Source: Verrucomicrobiales bacterium (GTDB lineage: Bacteria; Verrucomicrobiota; Verrucomicrobiia; Verrucomicrobiales; DEV007). Taken from it: a stretch of 55,551 nt of DNA. The notes beneath the pieces are model-generated. The model was not told the DNA's origin. It worked only from the letters and a program-made list of their open reading frames with translations, and ran no database searches. This document shows, piece after piece, positions 25,205-34,000 of this stretch (positions within the stretch are counted from its first letter, which is position 1; every line of letters begins with the position of its first letter). A program made the position numbers and the translations under genes. The DNA lies in contig JARGOP010000005.1 in NCBI GenBank assembly GCA_029233965.1, positions 68,431 to 123,981 on the forward strand, in the 5' to 3' direction.

Positions 25205-25711
25205 ATGAACTCCCCGATTCGACATCTTTCACTGATTGCCTTCCTTCTCGGGTTCGCGCTGCACCCGGCTTCGGAAGCGGATGCTCAACCTCATGGTGGA
25301 GGACGCGGAATGCCCGAAGAGCTTCACGGAGTGATTCATCAACTCTTCGCCGGGCATGAACAAATCAAGCGCTCGGTTGAATTGTCGAAAACGGGTTATA
25401 CCGCGAAAACGACATCAGAGGATCCCGAACTCGCAAAAGCACTGCAGTCTCATGTCTCCCAGATGGAGAAGCGGCTCGAAGGCGGACTCAGCGTGCGTCG
25501 CTGGGATCCGGCCTTTGTCGAATTCAGAGAACACTATGAGGACCTCAACACCGGGATCGAATATATCAAAGGCGGGGTCGCTGTTTCCGTTACCGGGACC
25601 ACTCCCGCTTCGATCAAGGTGGCGCACAACCACGCCAAAATCATCAGCGGATTCGTCAAGCATGGCGAAGAGAGAATGCATTACTCACACCCGAAAGCGG
25701 TGACGGAGTAG
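25205..25711 (+). CDS. Small secreted His-containing protein of unknown function
   Basis: ATG 25205 begins a signal peptide (IRHLSLIAFLLGFALHPASEADA) and the mature part has about 140 residues. I do not recognise a family with certainty. It is helical and rich in histidine and charge: ELHGVIHQLFAGHEQIKRSV, LQSHVSQMEKRLEGG, WDPAFVEFREHYEDL and KVAHNHAKIISGFVKHGEER. The spaced His residues could hold a metal or haem, but there is no CxxCH. It is 23 bases after the DUF3365 lipoprotein and is probably the last gene of the ArsR-controlled sulfur operon, so it may be a periplasmic partner of that lipoprotein. Confidence 0.75.
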   Translation: MNSPIRHLSLIAFLLGFALHPASEADAQPHGGGRGMPEELHGVIHQLFAGHEQIKRSVELSKTGYTAKTTSEDPELAKALQSHVSQMEKRLEGGLSVRRWDPAFVEFREHYEDLNTGIEYIKGGVAVSVTGTTPASIKVAHNHAKIISGFVKHGEERMHYSHPKAVTE

Positions 25712-25749
25712 AATGGCATGAATTTCAGGGGAATCGTTCCGCTCCCTGA

Positions 25750-25860
25750 AAACACTGGAGCGATGGCAGGTTCCGTCGTCTTTTTACCGACGAAAACTGG
25801 ACCGTCGATGAGATCTTCGCCGAGCTCACTGCGACCGGCGCGCCGGATCAAGAGGGCTAA
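25750..25860 (+). pseudogene. C-terminal remnant of an unknown protein
   Basis: A 36-codon open stretch between two stops reads KHWSDGRFRRLFTDENWTVD, then EIFAELTATGAPDQEG, and ends at TAA 25858-25860. The composition is protein-like but there is no start codon. I do not recognise the family. It is probably the tail of a deleted gene. Confidence 0.35.
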
Positions 25861-26046
25861 GTTAGTGACTCAACAGGGTGGTGCGACTGCTGCCGCCGCG
25901 AATGGAATTTTCTTTAACCTTTCCATATGTCGGTCGTAGTAAGCTTGTCGGCTCGATTGCGTTCTCTCCAAGATGATAGTTTGCCGTCTCGTTCCTTTTC
26001 ACGCTGCTTTCAGCTGGTTGGCCGTCAAGAACGGGCCGCCCCTAAT

Positions 26047-26184
26047 AGAACATCACCAGCACTCCTCACCTGTGCACTCTTCGCATCATTTGCTCTCGCG
26101 GGCGAATATCGCGATATCAGGATCAGCGAATTGGCAGAAGCTATTACGAAAGGAGACGGCGTTCTTCTCGAGGTGAACGGATCC
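26047..26184 (+). pseudogene. Truncated secreted rhodanese-like gene
   Basis: One frame reads ALLTCALFASFALAGEYRDI followed by RISELAEAITKGDGVLLEVN. This is a signal peptide end joined to the first strand and helix of a rhodanese (sulfurtransferase) domain. The frame then passes into unrelated sequence, and the catalytic-cysteine loop is missing. A start codon with a good ribosome binding site is also absent. Rhodaneses commonly accompany YeeE/YedE genes, which fits a decayed member of the neighbouring sulfur cluster. Confidence 0.45.
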
Positions 26185-26436
26185 TTGAGAAAGACTGCCA
26201 GGCCCCGCATCTACTCTTCGATCTCGAGAACGAGCAGGCAAAGCTCAATGAATGGCAACACAATGATAACCCAAACAGTCCGCACCGCTCTCCCAGGGAG
26301 ATGACTCCCCCCTTTTCGTGTCGCATTACAACACGGCAAAAAACCGGTGTCTCAGCCGGCCGGCCCCGGGGGCATGTTTCTTGAAGTAGAACTCCAACTT
26401 CGGGAGGAGCAGTGATTCGGGATCCCGTCCGCGAGA

Positions 26437-27201
26437 CTACGTCTTCGTGATCGATTCGTCAAAAGGAGGCAGGTCGTAGGCTTCCCATCCCGCCGCGATG
26501 CCTCCATCCACGGGAAGGACGACACCGGTGACGTAGGAAGCCTCGTCAGAAGCGAGGAAGAGAAAAGCGGCCGCGATTTCTTCCGGAAGAGCAAGGCGAC
26601 CGAGAGGCGTCCGCTGCGTGACGAAAGGAATCTCCGGATTGTCAGGGATATTGGTGACAAAAGGAGTCAGGACCGTGCCCGGAGCGACCGCATTCACCGT
26701 AATCCCCCGGGGTGCCAACTCAACCGCGCCGCACTTCGTCGCATGCGCAACCGCTGCCTTCGAGACGGCATAGGCTGATCCCGCCGGAATGCCTAACAGG
26801 CCAACAAACGAACTGGTACTGATAATTCGACCGCCGCTTTCCGGCATGAACCGGGGGCCATGCTTCAATCCGAAGAAGATTCCGTTCACATTGACCTCAA
26901 AGGTTCGCGTAAGGTCCTCGTAGGTGACCTCATCGAAGGTCAGCCCAAGCGGCTGAATGCCTGCGTTGTTGACGAGAATATCGATGTGGCCGGTTTGCTC
27001 AGAAGCTTTCGCGAGGACCGCTTCGATCTGGTCCTCCTTTGAAACATCCGCGACGAGAGGAATTGCCCCTTCGACACAGGTTTCGCTGAGATCAACGGAA
27101 TAGACCGTCGCCCCGGCGGCAAGAAACACTTTTACGATCGCTTCTCCGATCCCGGAAGCACCGCCCGTGACAACCGCAACTTTGTTATTGATTGTGAACA
27201 T
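26437..27201 (-). CDS. SDR-family NAD(P)-dependent oxidoreductase
   Basis: This 254-residue protein is a classical short-chain dehydrogenase. The cofactor loop is TGGASGIGEA at 13-22, and NNAG follows near 88. The catalytic Ser is in ISTSSFVGLLG, and Tyr/Lys in SAYAVSKAA about 14 residues on. The C-terminal LFLASDEASYVTGVVLPVDGG is also typical. An aspartate after the second strand (VYSVDLS) suggests NAD preference. Such enzymes oxidise alcohols or reduce ketones; the substrate cannot be told. The start lies one base after the stop of the glutamine synthetase-like gene, indicating co-translation and suggesting that the two act in the same nitrogen or amine pathway. Confidence 0.92.
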   Translation of the reverse strand: MFTINNKVAVVTGGASGIGEAIVKVFLAAGATVYSVDLSETCVEGAIPLVADVSKEDQIEAVLAKASEQTGHIDILVNNAGIQPLGLTFDEVTYEDLTRTFEVNVNGIFFGLKHGPRFMPESGGRIISTSSFVGLLGIPAGSAYAVSKAAVAHATKCGAVELAPRGITVNAVAPGTVLTPFVTNIPDNPEIPFVTQRTPLGRLALPEEIAAAFLFLASDEASYVTGVVLPVDGGIAAGWEAYDLPPFDESITKT

Positions 27202-27202
27202 G

Positions 27203-28621
27203 TTAGAGGTAATTCAGATATTTCCCGCGGTGCACTTCGTTGATGGCGTAGTAGCCTTCTGTCCACTCTTTCATCTTTTGTTCGAGGTAGATCTCTTTGA
27301 AGTCCCCGAAAACCCCGTCGATGAAGGTCGAATCTTCGTAGGCCTCGAGCGCATGGAGAAGAGTTCGCGGGAGGAGATGGACCCCGGACTCCTTCAGTTC
27401 GCTGCGTGAAAGGTTGTAGCAGTTCTCATTCAGCGGTGAGCCCGGATCGAGAGCCTGCTCGATCCCGTCAAGCCCGGCGGCAAGTTGAACCGCGGTCGCC
27501 AGATAAGGATTGCAGCCCATGTCGGGCGCACGGTTCTCAACGCAGTAGCGGTTGAGGGGAAGACGCATCATTGCCGAGCGGTTGTTGCGGCCGTAGGCGG
27601 TGAGTACAGGCGCCCAACTGATGTCAGGCATGTCCCCCTGAGCGATGAGCCCCTGGTAGCTGTTGTAACTCGGGCAGGTGACCGCCGTAATCGCCGGGGC
27701 ATTCTTCAGGATGCCGGCGACGAAGTGATAGGCGAGGTCGGAAAGAGGGATCCCGTATCGTTCGCCCAGACTCCCCGCCCCGACGCCGGGGACGAAAAGG
27801 TTCTCACCCGTTTCGAGGCTGGCCATCGACATGTTGAAGTGGCAGCCGCTCCGGAAATCATTCGCAAAGGGCTTCGGCATGAAGGTCGCCGTGGCCCCCA
27901 TCGATTCCGCAACCTGTTTCGCCATCAGTCGGAGAAAGATCATGCGATCGGCCATCGTCATCGCGTCCGCGTAATTGAAGTCGAACTCGAACTGGCTGTG
28001 TCCTCCCTCCTGGTCGAAGGAATACAATCCCCACCCTAACTCTTCCATATAATCAGCGATGGGTTCGAGGAAGGGAAGCGCATCAATCCCCTGCTTTACA
28101 TCGTATGCCACGCAAACCCCTTCGAAACGCGAGGGGTTGATCGAATGGAGTTCTCCCGTTTCCTCGTCGACTTTCACGACATAAAACTCGGGCTCGCATC
28201 CCACGTTGAGCGACAAGCCCATCGCTGCAGCCCGATCGATCTGGCGCTTCAGAATCTGGCGCGCGGCATGAGGATAAGGTGAGCCGTGGTAGTAAAGGTC
28301 TCCGAAGAAGATCGCGAGACGCTTGTCCCAGGGGCACTGGACAGCCGTGTTGAGATCGGGGACGGCGGCGACTTCGTCCTCCTGTGGTCCCACCAGCCCC
28401 ATGCCTTCCGAGGCTCCAATCGTAAACAATTCTGAACCTTTCGCCATCTTACCGAGACATGAAACGGGAGTCATTTTTGCCTTCGGAACCCCATGAATAT
28501 CGGCATAGGTCGCGAGACAGTATTTCACTCCGGCAGTCTCCAGCTTCTCGCGAAGAGAAGCCACCTGCCGTTCATCAACGTGGAAATCTTCCGGAACAGC
28601 GAAGGTGGGAGTCAGTGGCAT
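27203..28621 (-). CDS. glnT: Type III glutamine synthetase-like ligase (GlnT / gamma-glutamylmethylamide synthetase type)
   Basis: ATG 28621 is chosen over the TTG 18 codons upstream because the protein then begins like its family; this gives 472 residues. The beta-grasp start is VKYCLATYADIHGVPKAKM. Catalytic-domain motifs are LNVGCEPEFYVV (metal Glu), FDQEGGHSQFEFDFNYADA, a histidine segment SGCHFNMSMA, and NRYCVENRAPDMGCNPYLA near the C-terminus. This matches type III GlnT ligases, which join an amine to glutamate with ATP; some make gamma-glutamylmethylamide rather than glutamine. It is upstream of an SDR enzyme (one-base gap) and beside a LuxR-type regulator. Use of methylamine or another small amine is a reasonable guess but not shown. 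Confidence 0.82.
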   Translation of the reverse strand: MPLTPTFAVPEDFHVDERQVASLREKLETAGVKYCLATYADIHGVPKAKMTPVSCLGKMAKGSELFTIGASEGMGLVGPQEDEVAAVPDLNTAVQCPWDKRLAIFFGDLYYHGSPYPHAARQILKRQIDRAAAMGLSLNVGCEPEFYVVKVDEETGELHSINPSRFEGVCVAYDVKQGIDALPFLEPIADYMEELGWGLYSFDQEGGHSQFEFDFNYADAMTMADRMIFLRLMAKQVAESMGATATFMPKPFANDFRSGCHFNMSMASLETGENLFVPGVGAGSLGERYGIPLSDLAYHFVAGILKNAPAITAVTCPSYNSYQGLIAQGDMPDISWAPVLTAYGRNNRSAMMRLPLNRYCVENRAPDMGCNPYLATAVQLAAGLDGIEQALDPGSPLNENCYNLSRSELKESGVHLLPRTLLHALEAYEDSTFIDGVFGDFKEIYLEQKMKEWTEGYYAINEVHRGKYLNYL

Positions 28622-28762
28622 GATAGGAAATACTTTCGTTTTTGAAGCCGGGCACCGTGTGGTGTTCCTCGACAAAACGATGATTCCTGCGAATTCCGGG
28701 ACGCGATATAGGAAGGACGACCTATTCGGACTCGTTTTTGAGCCTTTTTCTGCCTGAAGGTG

Positions 28763-29746
28763 TCAGTTGGACTCCGACAAAGCGGCCGCGTAACGATTGC
28801 TTACGCCCAGCTTATCGAAGAGATGGTTCAGGTGATTTTTGACTGTGTGAGGACTGATTCCGAGGATCAAGGCAATCTCTTCATTGCTCTTCCCCTGACT
28901 CAACCAGTAGCGGACTTCTTTCTCGCGGGGAGTGAGCGGTGCGGTGAGACTGTTTTCCTCCTCATCCTCGGATACCAGAAGAATGGAGTGACTCTGCACC
29001 GGTAAAGATACCCGGCGGACCGAAAGCGCAGGTTGCCTCGTCGGCTCTCGAGACGGGATCACCTGATTCTCTCCCCGTCTTCGGGTCAACTCTTCCGGCA
29101 ATCGGACGGGGAGAGCCCCCGACAGATTGTAATGTCGTTCCAGAAGCGTTCTCGCCCGTGAAGTGCAGTGAACTACCGCCTCGGAATCGTCGAGAAGGAC
29201 GCAACCATGAGCCATGGTGTCGTCGATAACATTCGAAAGTTTCAGGCTGCTTCCTGACAATGCCTCCTCCGCCCATAACTCCATGGAGATGTCGACACCC
29301 ACCACTCCCAGTCCTTTTCCATCGCGAAGGATCGGAGCGACCTGGCTCATGATGAGGATGTTGGCTCCCGCGACAGGGTATCGGTAGGGCCCCGCTACCT
29401 GCATCTTCTGAGTCTGCTGCGGAATTCGATACCAGTCGGGGCCTTCCCCCTCGTCATATTTGGTCACCGGTCCGAGGCAGATATTATCCCCACGGCGTTG
29501 CCAGTAATTGATCATTCTTCCTGTCTCGTCATGTCCTTCAGCATGACGATAGAGAGAGTCGCACCCATCAAGGGCATCCGGCTCCCACACATTCCAGACC
29601 CCGATGTAGTCGGGATTATGAACGAGGGTTGACCGAAGAATTGAGGAAAAGATTTCACGATCACACACGCCCAGTTCCAGCATTTCTGAAAAGCTGTTCG
29701 CAATTCGCTCAGCAGGACGAAACTTCGGTGCACTCCTGTTATTCAT
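28763..29746 (-). CDS. Cache-domain LuxR/GerE-type transcription factor, cytoplasmic
   Basis: ATG 29746 has an AGAAGG ribosome binding site about 8 bases upstream and is preferred over ATG 29782; it gives 327 residues. The N-terminal half reads like a Cache sensor (VWNVWEPDALDGCDSLYRHA, GPYRYPVAGANILIMSQVAP, GVVGVDISMELWA), a small-ligand domain normally found outside the membrane. No membrane helix or signal peptide is visible, so here it should sense a cytoplasmic amine, amino acid or similar ligand. A middle PAS-like part (MAHGCVLLDDSEAVVHCTSR) leads to the GerE helix-turn-helix (TPREKEVRYWLSQGKSNEEI, ILGISPHTVKNHL). It lies upstream of the glutamine synthetase-like gene on the same strand and may control it. 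Confidence 0.85.
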   Translation of the reverse strand: MNNRSAPKFRPAERIANSFSEMLELGVCDREIFSSILRSTLVHNPDYIGVWNVWEPDALDGCDSLYRHAEGHDETGRMINYWQRRGDNICLGPVTKYDEGEGPDWYRIPQQTQKMQVAGPYRYPVAGANILIMSQVAPILRDGKGLGVVGVDISMELWAEEALSGSSLKLSNVIDDTMAHGCVLLDDSEAVVHCTSRARTLLERHYNLSGALPVRLPEELTRRRGENQVIPSREPTRQPALSVRRVSLPVQSHSILLVSEDEEENSLTAPLTPREKEVRYWLSQGKSNEEIALILGISPHTVKNHLNHLFDKLGVSNRYAAALSESN

Positions 29747-30072
29747 GTTCTTTAGCCTTCTTTTGCCGCAGGAAAAGATCATTCCCGGTCGTGTTCCGAT
29801 CGTGTTTTCTCCTCCGTATCGTTTATTGGGCAGAGCAATTACCGTTCCAGAGCGGGAACCCGAATTCTGAGATCCAGAGCACCGGGCCCGCTCAGCGGCT
29901 TTGCGGAACCCGAAACGATGCGGGGTCTCCAGGTTAGCTCATTTGCGAAGACGGCTGATGCTGAAGCTGCGCCAGAGTTCCTGCGAAGGGTTCAACACAC
30001 TCTCAGAATCGGGAGATAGAATCGCTCCATTTCCGACGGCCCTTTCGTGCGCGGTGTGAACTTCTGATTTGA
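29747..30072. other. Intergenic region upstream of the LuxR-type gene
   Basis: These 326 bases lie between two minus-strand genes. I see no protein-like reading frame, hairpin or operator that I would defend. The promoter of the regulator gene is presumably here. Confidence 0.35.
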
Positions 30073-31086
30073 TCAGGAATGACCGAGAGCGGGGTCCGGT
30101 CGCCACGACTGCAGGGTCTGCATGTAGTTGGGACGAACGAAGGCCGACGGCGTCGCTGAATGCTTTTGGCTGAGCGAGCCCCGCATCTGCTCGATGGATT
30201 CGTACTCATGCTTCTCCATCCAGTCGCGCGTTGCCCGGACTGTTTTATCGATCGTCTCCAGACCGTCCCTGAGGAGGGCCGAGGCCATCATCGTGACCCT
30301 GGCACCCGCCATGACCCCCTTCAGCAGTTCCTCGTATCCGTGGACACCGGTGGTAATGGCGAAGTCCGCCTCGATGCATCCGTAGAGAATGCCTGTCCAG
30401 GTCAACGGGAGTCGGAACTCGGCCGGGTCGCTCAGTGAAATCCTTGGAGCCACCTCAAGAGTTTCAAGATCAAAGTCCGATTGATAAAATCGGTTGAAAA
30501 GGACAAGTCCATCGGCTCCCGCCTCGACGAGCGTGTGCGCTACATTCGGCACCGAACTGAAATAGGGACAGAGTTTTACCGCGAGGGGGAGTCGGGTTTG
30601 TGCTCTCACTTCCAGAACTACCTCCTCGTACTGTTGCTCGATTGCGCGGCCGTCCACTTCGACGTCGGCGGGAATGAAGTAGAGGTTCAGTTCCAGGGCG
30701 TGGGCCCCCGCTTCCTCAATCCTGCCGGCGTAGTCGCTCCACCCTTGCGGGGTGACTCCATTGAGACTGGCAATGATCGGAATCTTCGTGCGTCTCCTCG
30801 CCGTCTCGATCAGTTCAAGATAACCGTCGGGGCCGCGATTGTAGTCTTCCAGTTCGGGGGCATAGCTCAGTGCCTCTCCATAGGATTCGCTCGCAAATTC
30901 AAGGTGATGATGCAAATGGCGGCTCTCGGCAATGATTTGTTCTTCGAACAATGAATGCAACACGATGGCGGAAATGCCCGCATCCTCAAGCCTCAGGATT
31001 CCGTCGATATCACCGGTCAGTGGCGAAGAGGAAGCAACCAGAGGATGGGCAAGCTGCAGTCCAAGGTAGTGGGTTTCGAGATTCAT
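30073..31086 (-). CDS. Dihydroorotate dehydrogenase-like flavoprotein (PreA-like), NifJ partner
   Basis: The 337-residue TIM-barrel protein resembles class I dihydroorotate dehydrogenases: YLGLQLAHPLVASSSPLTGD, IIASLNGVTPQGWSDYA, ELNLYFIPADVEVDG, LPLAVKLCPYFSSVPN, GADGLVLFNRFYQSDFDLET and TTGVHGYEELLKGVMAGA. The usual DHODH catalytic Ser or Cys loop is replaced by LNLYFIP, so it is probably not a pyrimidine enzyme. Proteins of this kind are often encoded with pyruvate:ferredoxin oxidoreductase, as here. The ATG overlaps the stop of nifJ by four bases. I infer a ferredoxin- or flavin-linked redox role tied to NifJ; the substrate is unknown. Confidence 0.85.
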   Translation of the reverse strand: MNLETHYLGLQLAHPLVASSSPLTGDIDGILRLEDAGISAIVLHSLFEEQIIAESRHLHHHLEFASESYGEALSYAPELEDYNRGPDGYLELIETARRRTKIPIIASLNGVTPQGWSDYAGRIEEAGAHALELNLYFIPADVEVDGRAIEQQYEEVVLEVRAQTRLPLAVKLCPYFSSVPNVAHTLVEAGADGLVLFNRFYQSDFDLETLEVAPRISLSDPAEFRLPLTWTGILYGCIEADFAITTGVHGYEELLKGVMAGARVTMMASALLRDGLETIDKTVRATRDWMEKHEYESIEQMRGSLSQKHSATPSAFVRPNYMQTLQSWRPDPALGHS

Positions 31087-34000
31087 GATGGGCTTTCCTC
31101 CGTAACTTTCGTCGCAAGGGCCTCGTAGTCGGCCCGGCGTCGCTCATTGTCGGACCGGGCCCGTTCTAGCAAGGCCGCGGCTGTATCGGGATCGGATCGT
31201 AAAAGCTGGCTGTAACGGTTTTCGGAATAGAGGTATTCCTCCAGCTTGATCTTCGGGGGCTTGCAATCGATCTGGAGCGGGTTTTCGCCCTCTTCCGCGC
31301 GACCGGGATGGTAGCGGAACAGCATCCAGTGACCGGAGTCCACCGCCAGTTTCTGCTGCCCCATGCCTTTGGACATATCAATCCCGTGGGCGATGCACTG
31401 ACTGTAGGCGATGATCAGGGACGGGCCCTTGTATGCCTCCGCCTCACGAAACGCCCGCAGGGTCTGTGCATCGTTGGCACCCATCGCCACCCGGGCCACA
31501 TAGACGTGTCCATAACTCATGGCGAGCCGCCCGAGATCCTTCTTCGGTGTGGATTTTCCACTCGAGGCAAACTTGGCAACGGCGCCCAGCGAGGTCGACT
31601 TGGAAGCCTGACCTCCTGTGTTCGAATAAACCTCCGTGTCGAGGACGAGGACATTGACGTCGTGAGAACCTGCGAGGACGTGGTCGAGACCTCCGTAACC
31701 GATGTCGTAGGCCCAGCCATCACCGCCCACAATCCAGACACTTCGTCGAACCAGGGTATCGGCAACGGCCAGAAGATCGTCGACTTCTTTTGTCCCCTCA
31801 ACTTGATGCAGTTGATCTTTCAACCGGGCTACCCGCTCGCGCTGCCGGGAGATTAATTCTTCCGAACTCTGGTCCGCTTGAAGGATTTCTTTCACGAGGG
31901 CTTCGTCCAGTTCAGGACCAATTTGCCTCAGCAGAATTTCTGAATAGCTGCGCTGGGAATCGATCGCGAGGCGCATCCCGAGCCCGAACTCTGCATTGTC
32001 TTCGAACAGGGAATTGCTCCAGGCCGGACCGCGCCCGGCATCATTCTCACTCCAGGGCGTCGTCGGAAGATTCCCCCCGTAGATACTCGAACACCCCGTT
32101 GCATTGGCCACTACCATACGATCACCAAAAAGCTGGGTGAGGAGCTTCAGGTAGGGCGTTTCTCCGCAGCCCGCACAGGCTCCGGAGAACTCAAAGAGGG
32201 GCGGCAAGAGTTGCACATCCCTGATTCGACTAGCGTCGAGCTTCGCGCCGGTTCCGTCTCCGCGGTTGAGATTGGGAAGGGTCTGGAAGAAGTCCCATTT
32301 TACCTTCTGTTCTTCAAGCAGTTCTGACTTTGAAATCATGTTCAGGGCCTTGCGGTTGCTGCGGCTCTTATCCTTTGCCGGACAGACTTCCACGCAAAGC
32401 TGACACCCGGTGCAATCCTCAGGCGCAACCTGAATCGTGAATACTTGCCCGGGCAGGTCGTGCCAGCGAGCCGATGCCCGCTTGAATCCATCAGGTGCAT
32501 CGGCCACTTCTCCGGGGGAGCAGAGTTTTGCACGGATGACAGCATGGGGACAGACAAGAACGCACTTGCCACACTGGATGCACAGATCAGGCTCCCACTC
32601 AGGAATGGAGTGCGAGATGTTGCGCTTTTCCCATCGGGCCGTCCCAACCGGGTAGGTGCCGTCCGGCGGAAAGGCACTGACCGGAAGCAAATCACCCTCT
32701 CCCCGAAGCAACGGGCCGGTGACTTCTTTTACAAATTGAGGAGTATCCTCCGGAATCAGGCTCGCCGGTTCAGGTCCACCCATCGAAACGCCGCTCGTAT
32801 CGACTTCCTGCAAACGTTCCAAGGTCGAATCGACTGCCCCGATGTTATCGTTCACGATTGTCGAGCCGCGCTTTCCGTAGGTATCCCGTATCGACTGCCG
32901 GATCGCCTCGAGGCCAGTCTCTTTTTCCATCACATCGCAAAGCTCGAAAAAGCAGGTCTGCATGATCGTGTTGATGCGCATGGAGAGATGGTGCTCCTGC
33001 GCCAGTGAATAGGCATCGATGACAAAGAGACGGAGTCCTCGCTCAAGAATCTGCTTCTGCGCCCGCGAGGGCAGGCGCTCCCAGACGGAACCGGCATCAT
33101 AGCGGCAATTCAGAAGAACCGTGGCCCCCGGGGCCGCCATCGCGAGAGGGTCGTATCGTTCGAGGAAATTGAACTGATGCACCGCCACGAAATTTGCGGC
33201 CTGAATCAGGTAGGTGCTCTTAATCCGCTCCGGGCCGAAACGGAGGTGGGAGACGGTACGGGCGCCCGACTTCTTCGAATCGTAAACGAAGTAGGCCTGC
33301 GTGTGGTTCGCGGTATACTCCGCGATGATCTTGATTGAGTTCTTGTTCGCTCCGACCGTGCCGTCCGACCCGAGTCCCCAGAAGACAGCGCGAGTTACGC
33401 TGTCCCGCTCGATCATCATGGAAGGATCAAAATCGAGACTGGTGTGGCTGACATCATCAACGATGCCAATGGTGAAGTGATTCCTCGGCGACTCCGACTT
33501 CAGTTCATCGAAAACGGCTTTGATCATTCCCGGGTGAAACTCCTTCGACGAGAGACCGTAGCGCCCGCCGAACACTTTTGTATTCATCCCGCTTTCGACG
33601 ACAGCGGTGAGGATATCCTGATAAAGAGGTTCTCCCGCCGACCCGGGCTCCTTGGTCCGATCCAGCACCGCGAGGTGTCTTACGCCGGGGGGCAACGCCT
33701 CGATACAGTGCCTCACGGAAAAGGGCCGGAACAGCCGCACCTTGAGGACGCCGACTTTCTCACCTTTCCCGTTCAGATAGCGCACGGTATCCTCGACGGC
33801 TCCGCATCCTGACCCCATCAGCACGATGACTCTTTCAGCTTCGGGATCTCCGGTGTAATCGAAGAGATGATATTGACGCCCCACGAGGGAGGCGAGTTGG
33901 TCCATGGTCTCCTGAACGATTTCAGGGGTCGCCCGGTAGAAAGGATTCACTGACTCACGCGACTGGAAGAATGTATCCGGGTTCTGCGCAGTCCCCCGAA

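Larger units (their letters stand above)
25712..26436. other. Gene-remnant region after the sulfur operon
   Basis: No intact gene is visible in these 725 bases. At least three protein-like scraps lie in different frames: the end of an unknown protein (25750-25860), a rhodanese start (26047-26184), and a short piece near 26190-26310 reading QAPHLLFDLENEQAKLNEW that resembles the end of a sulfatase. This pattern suggests decayed genes joined by deletions. Confidence 0.5.
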
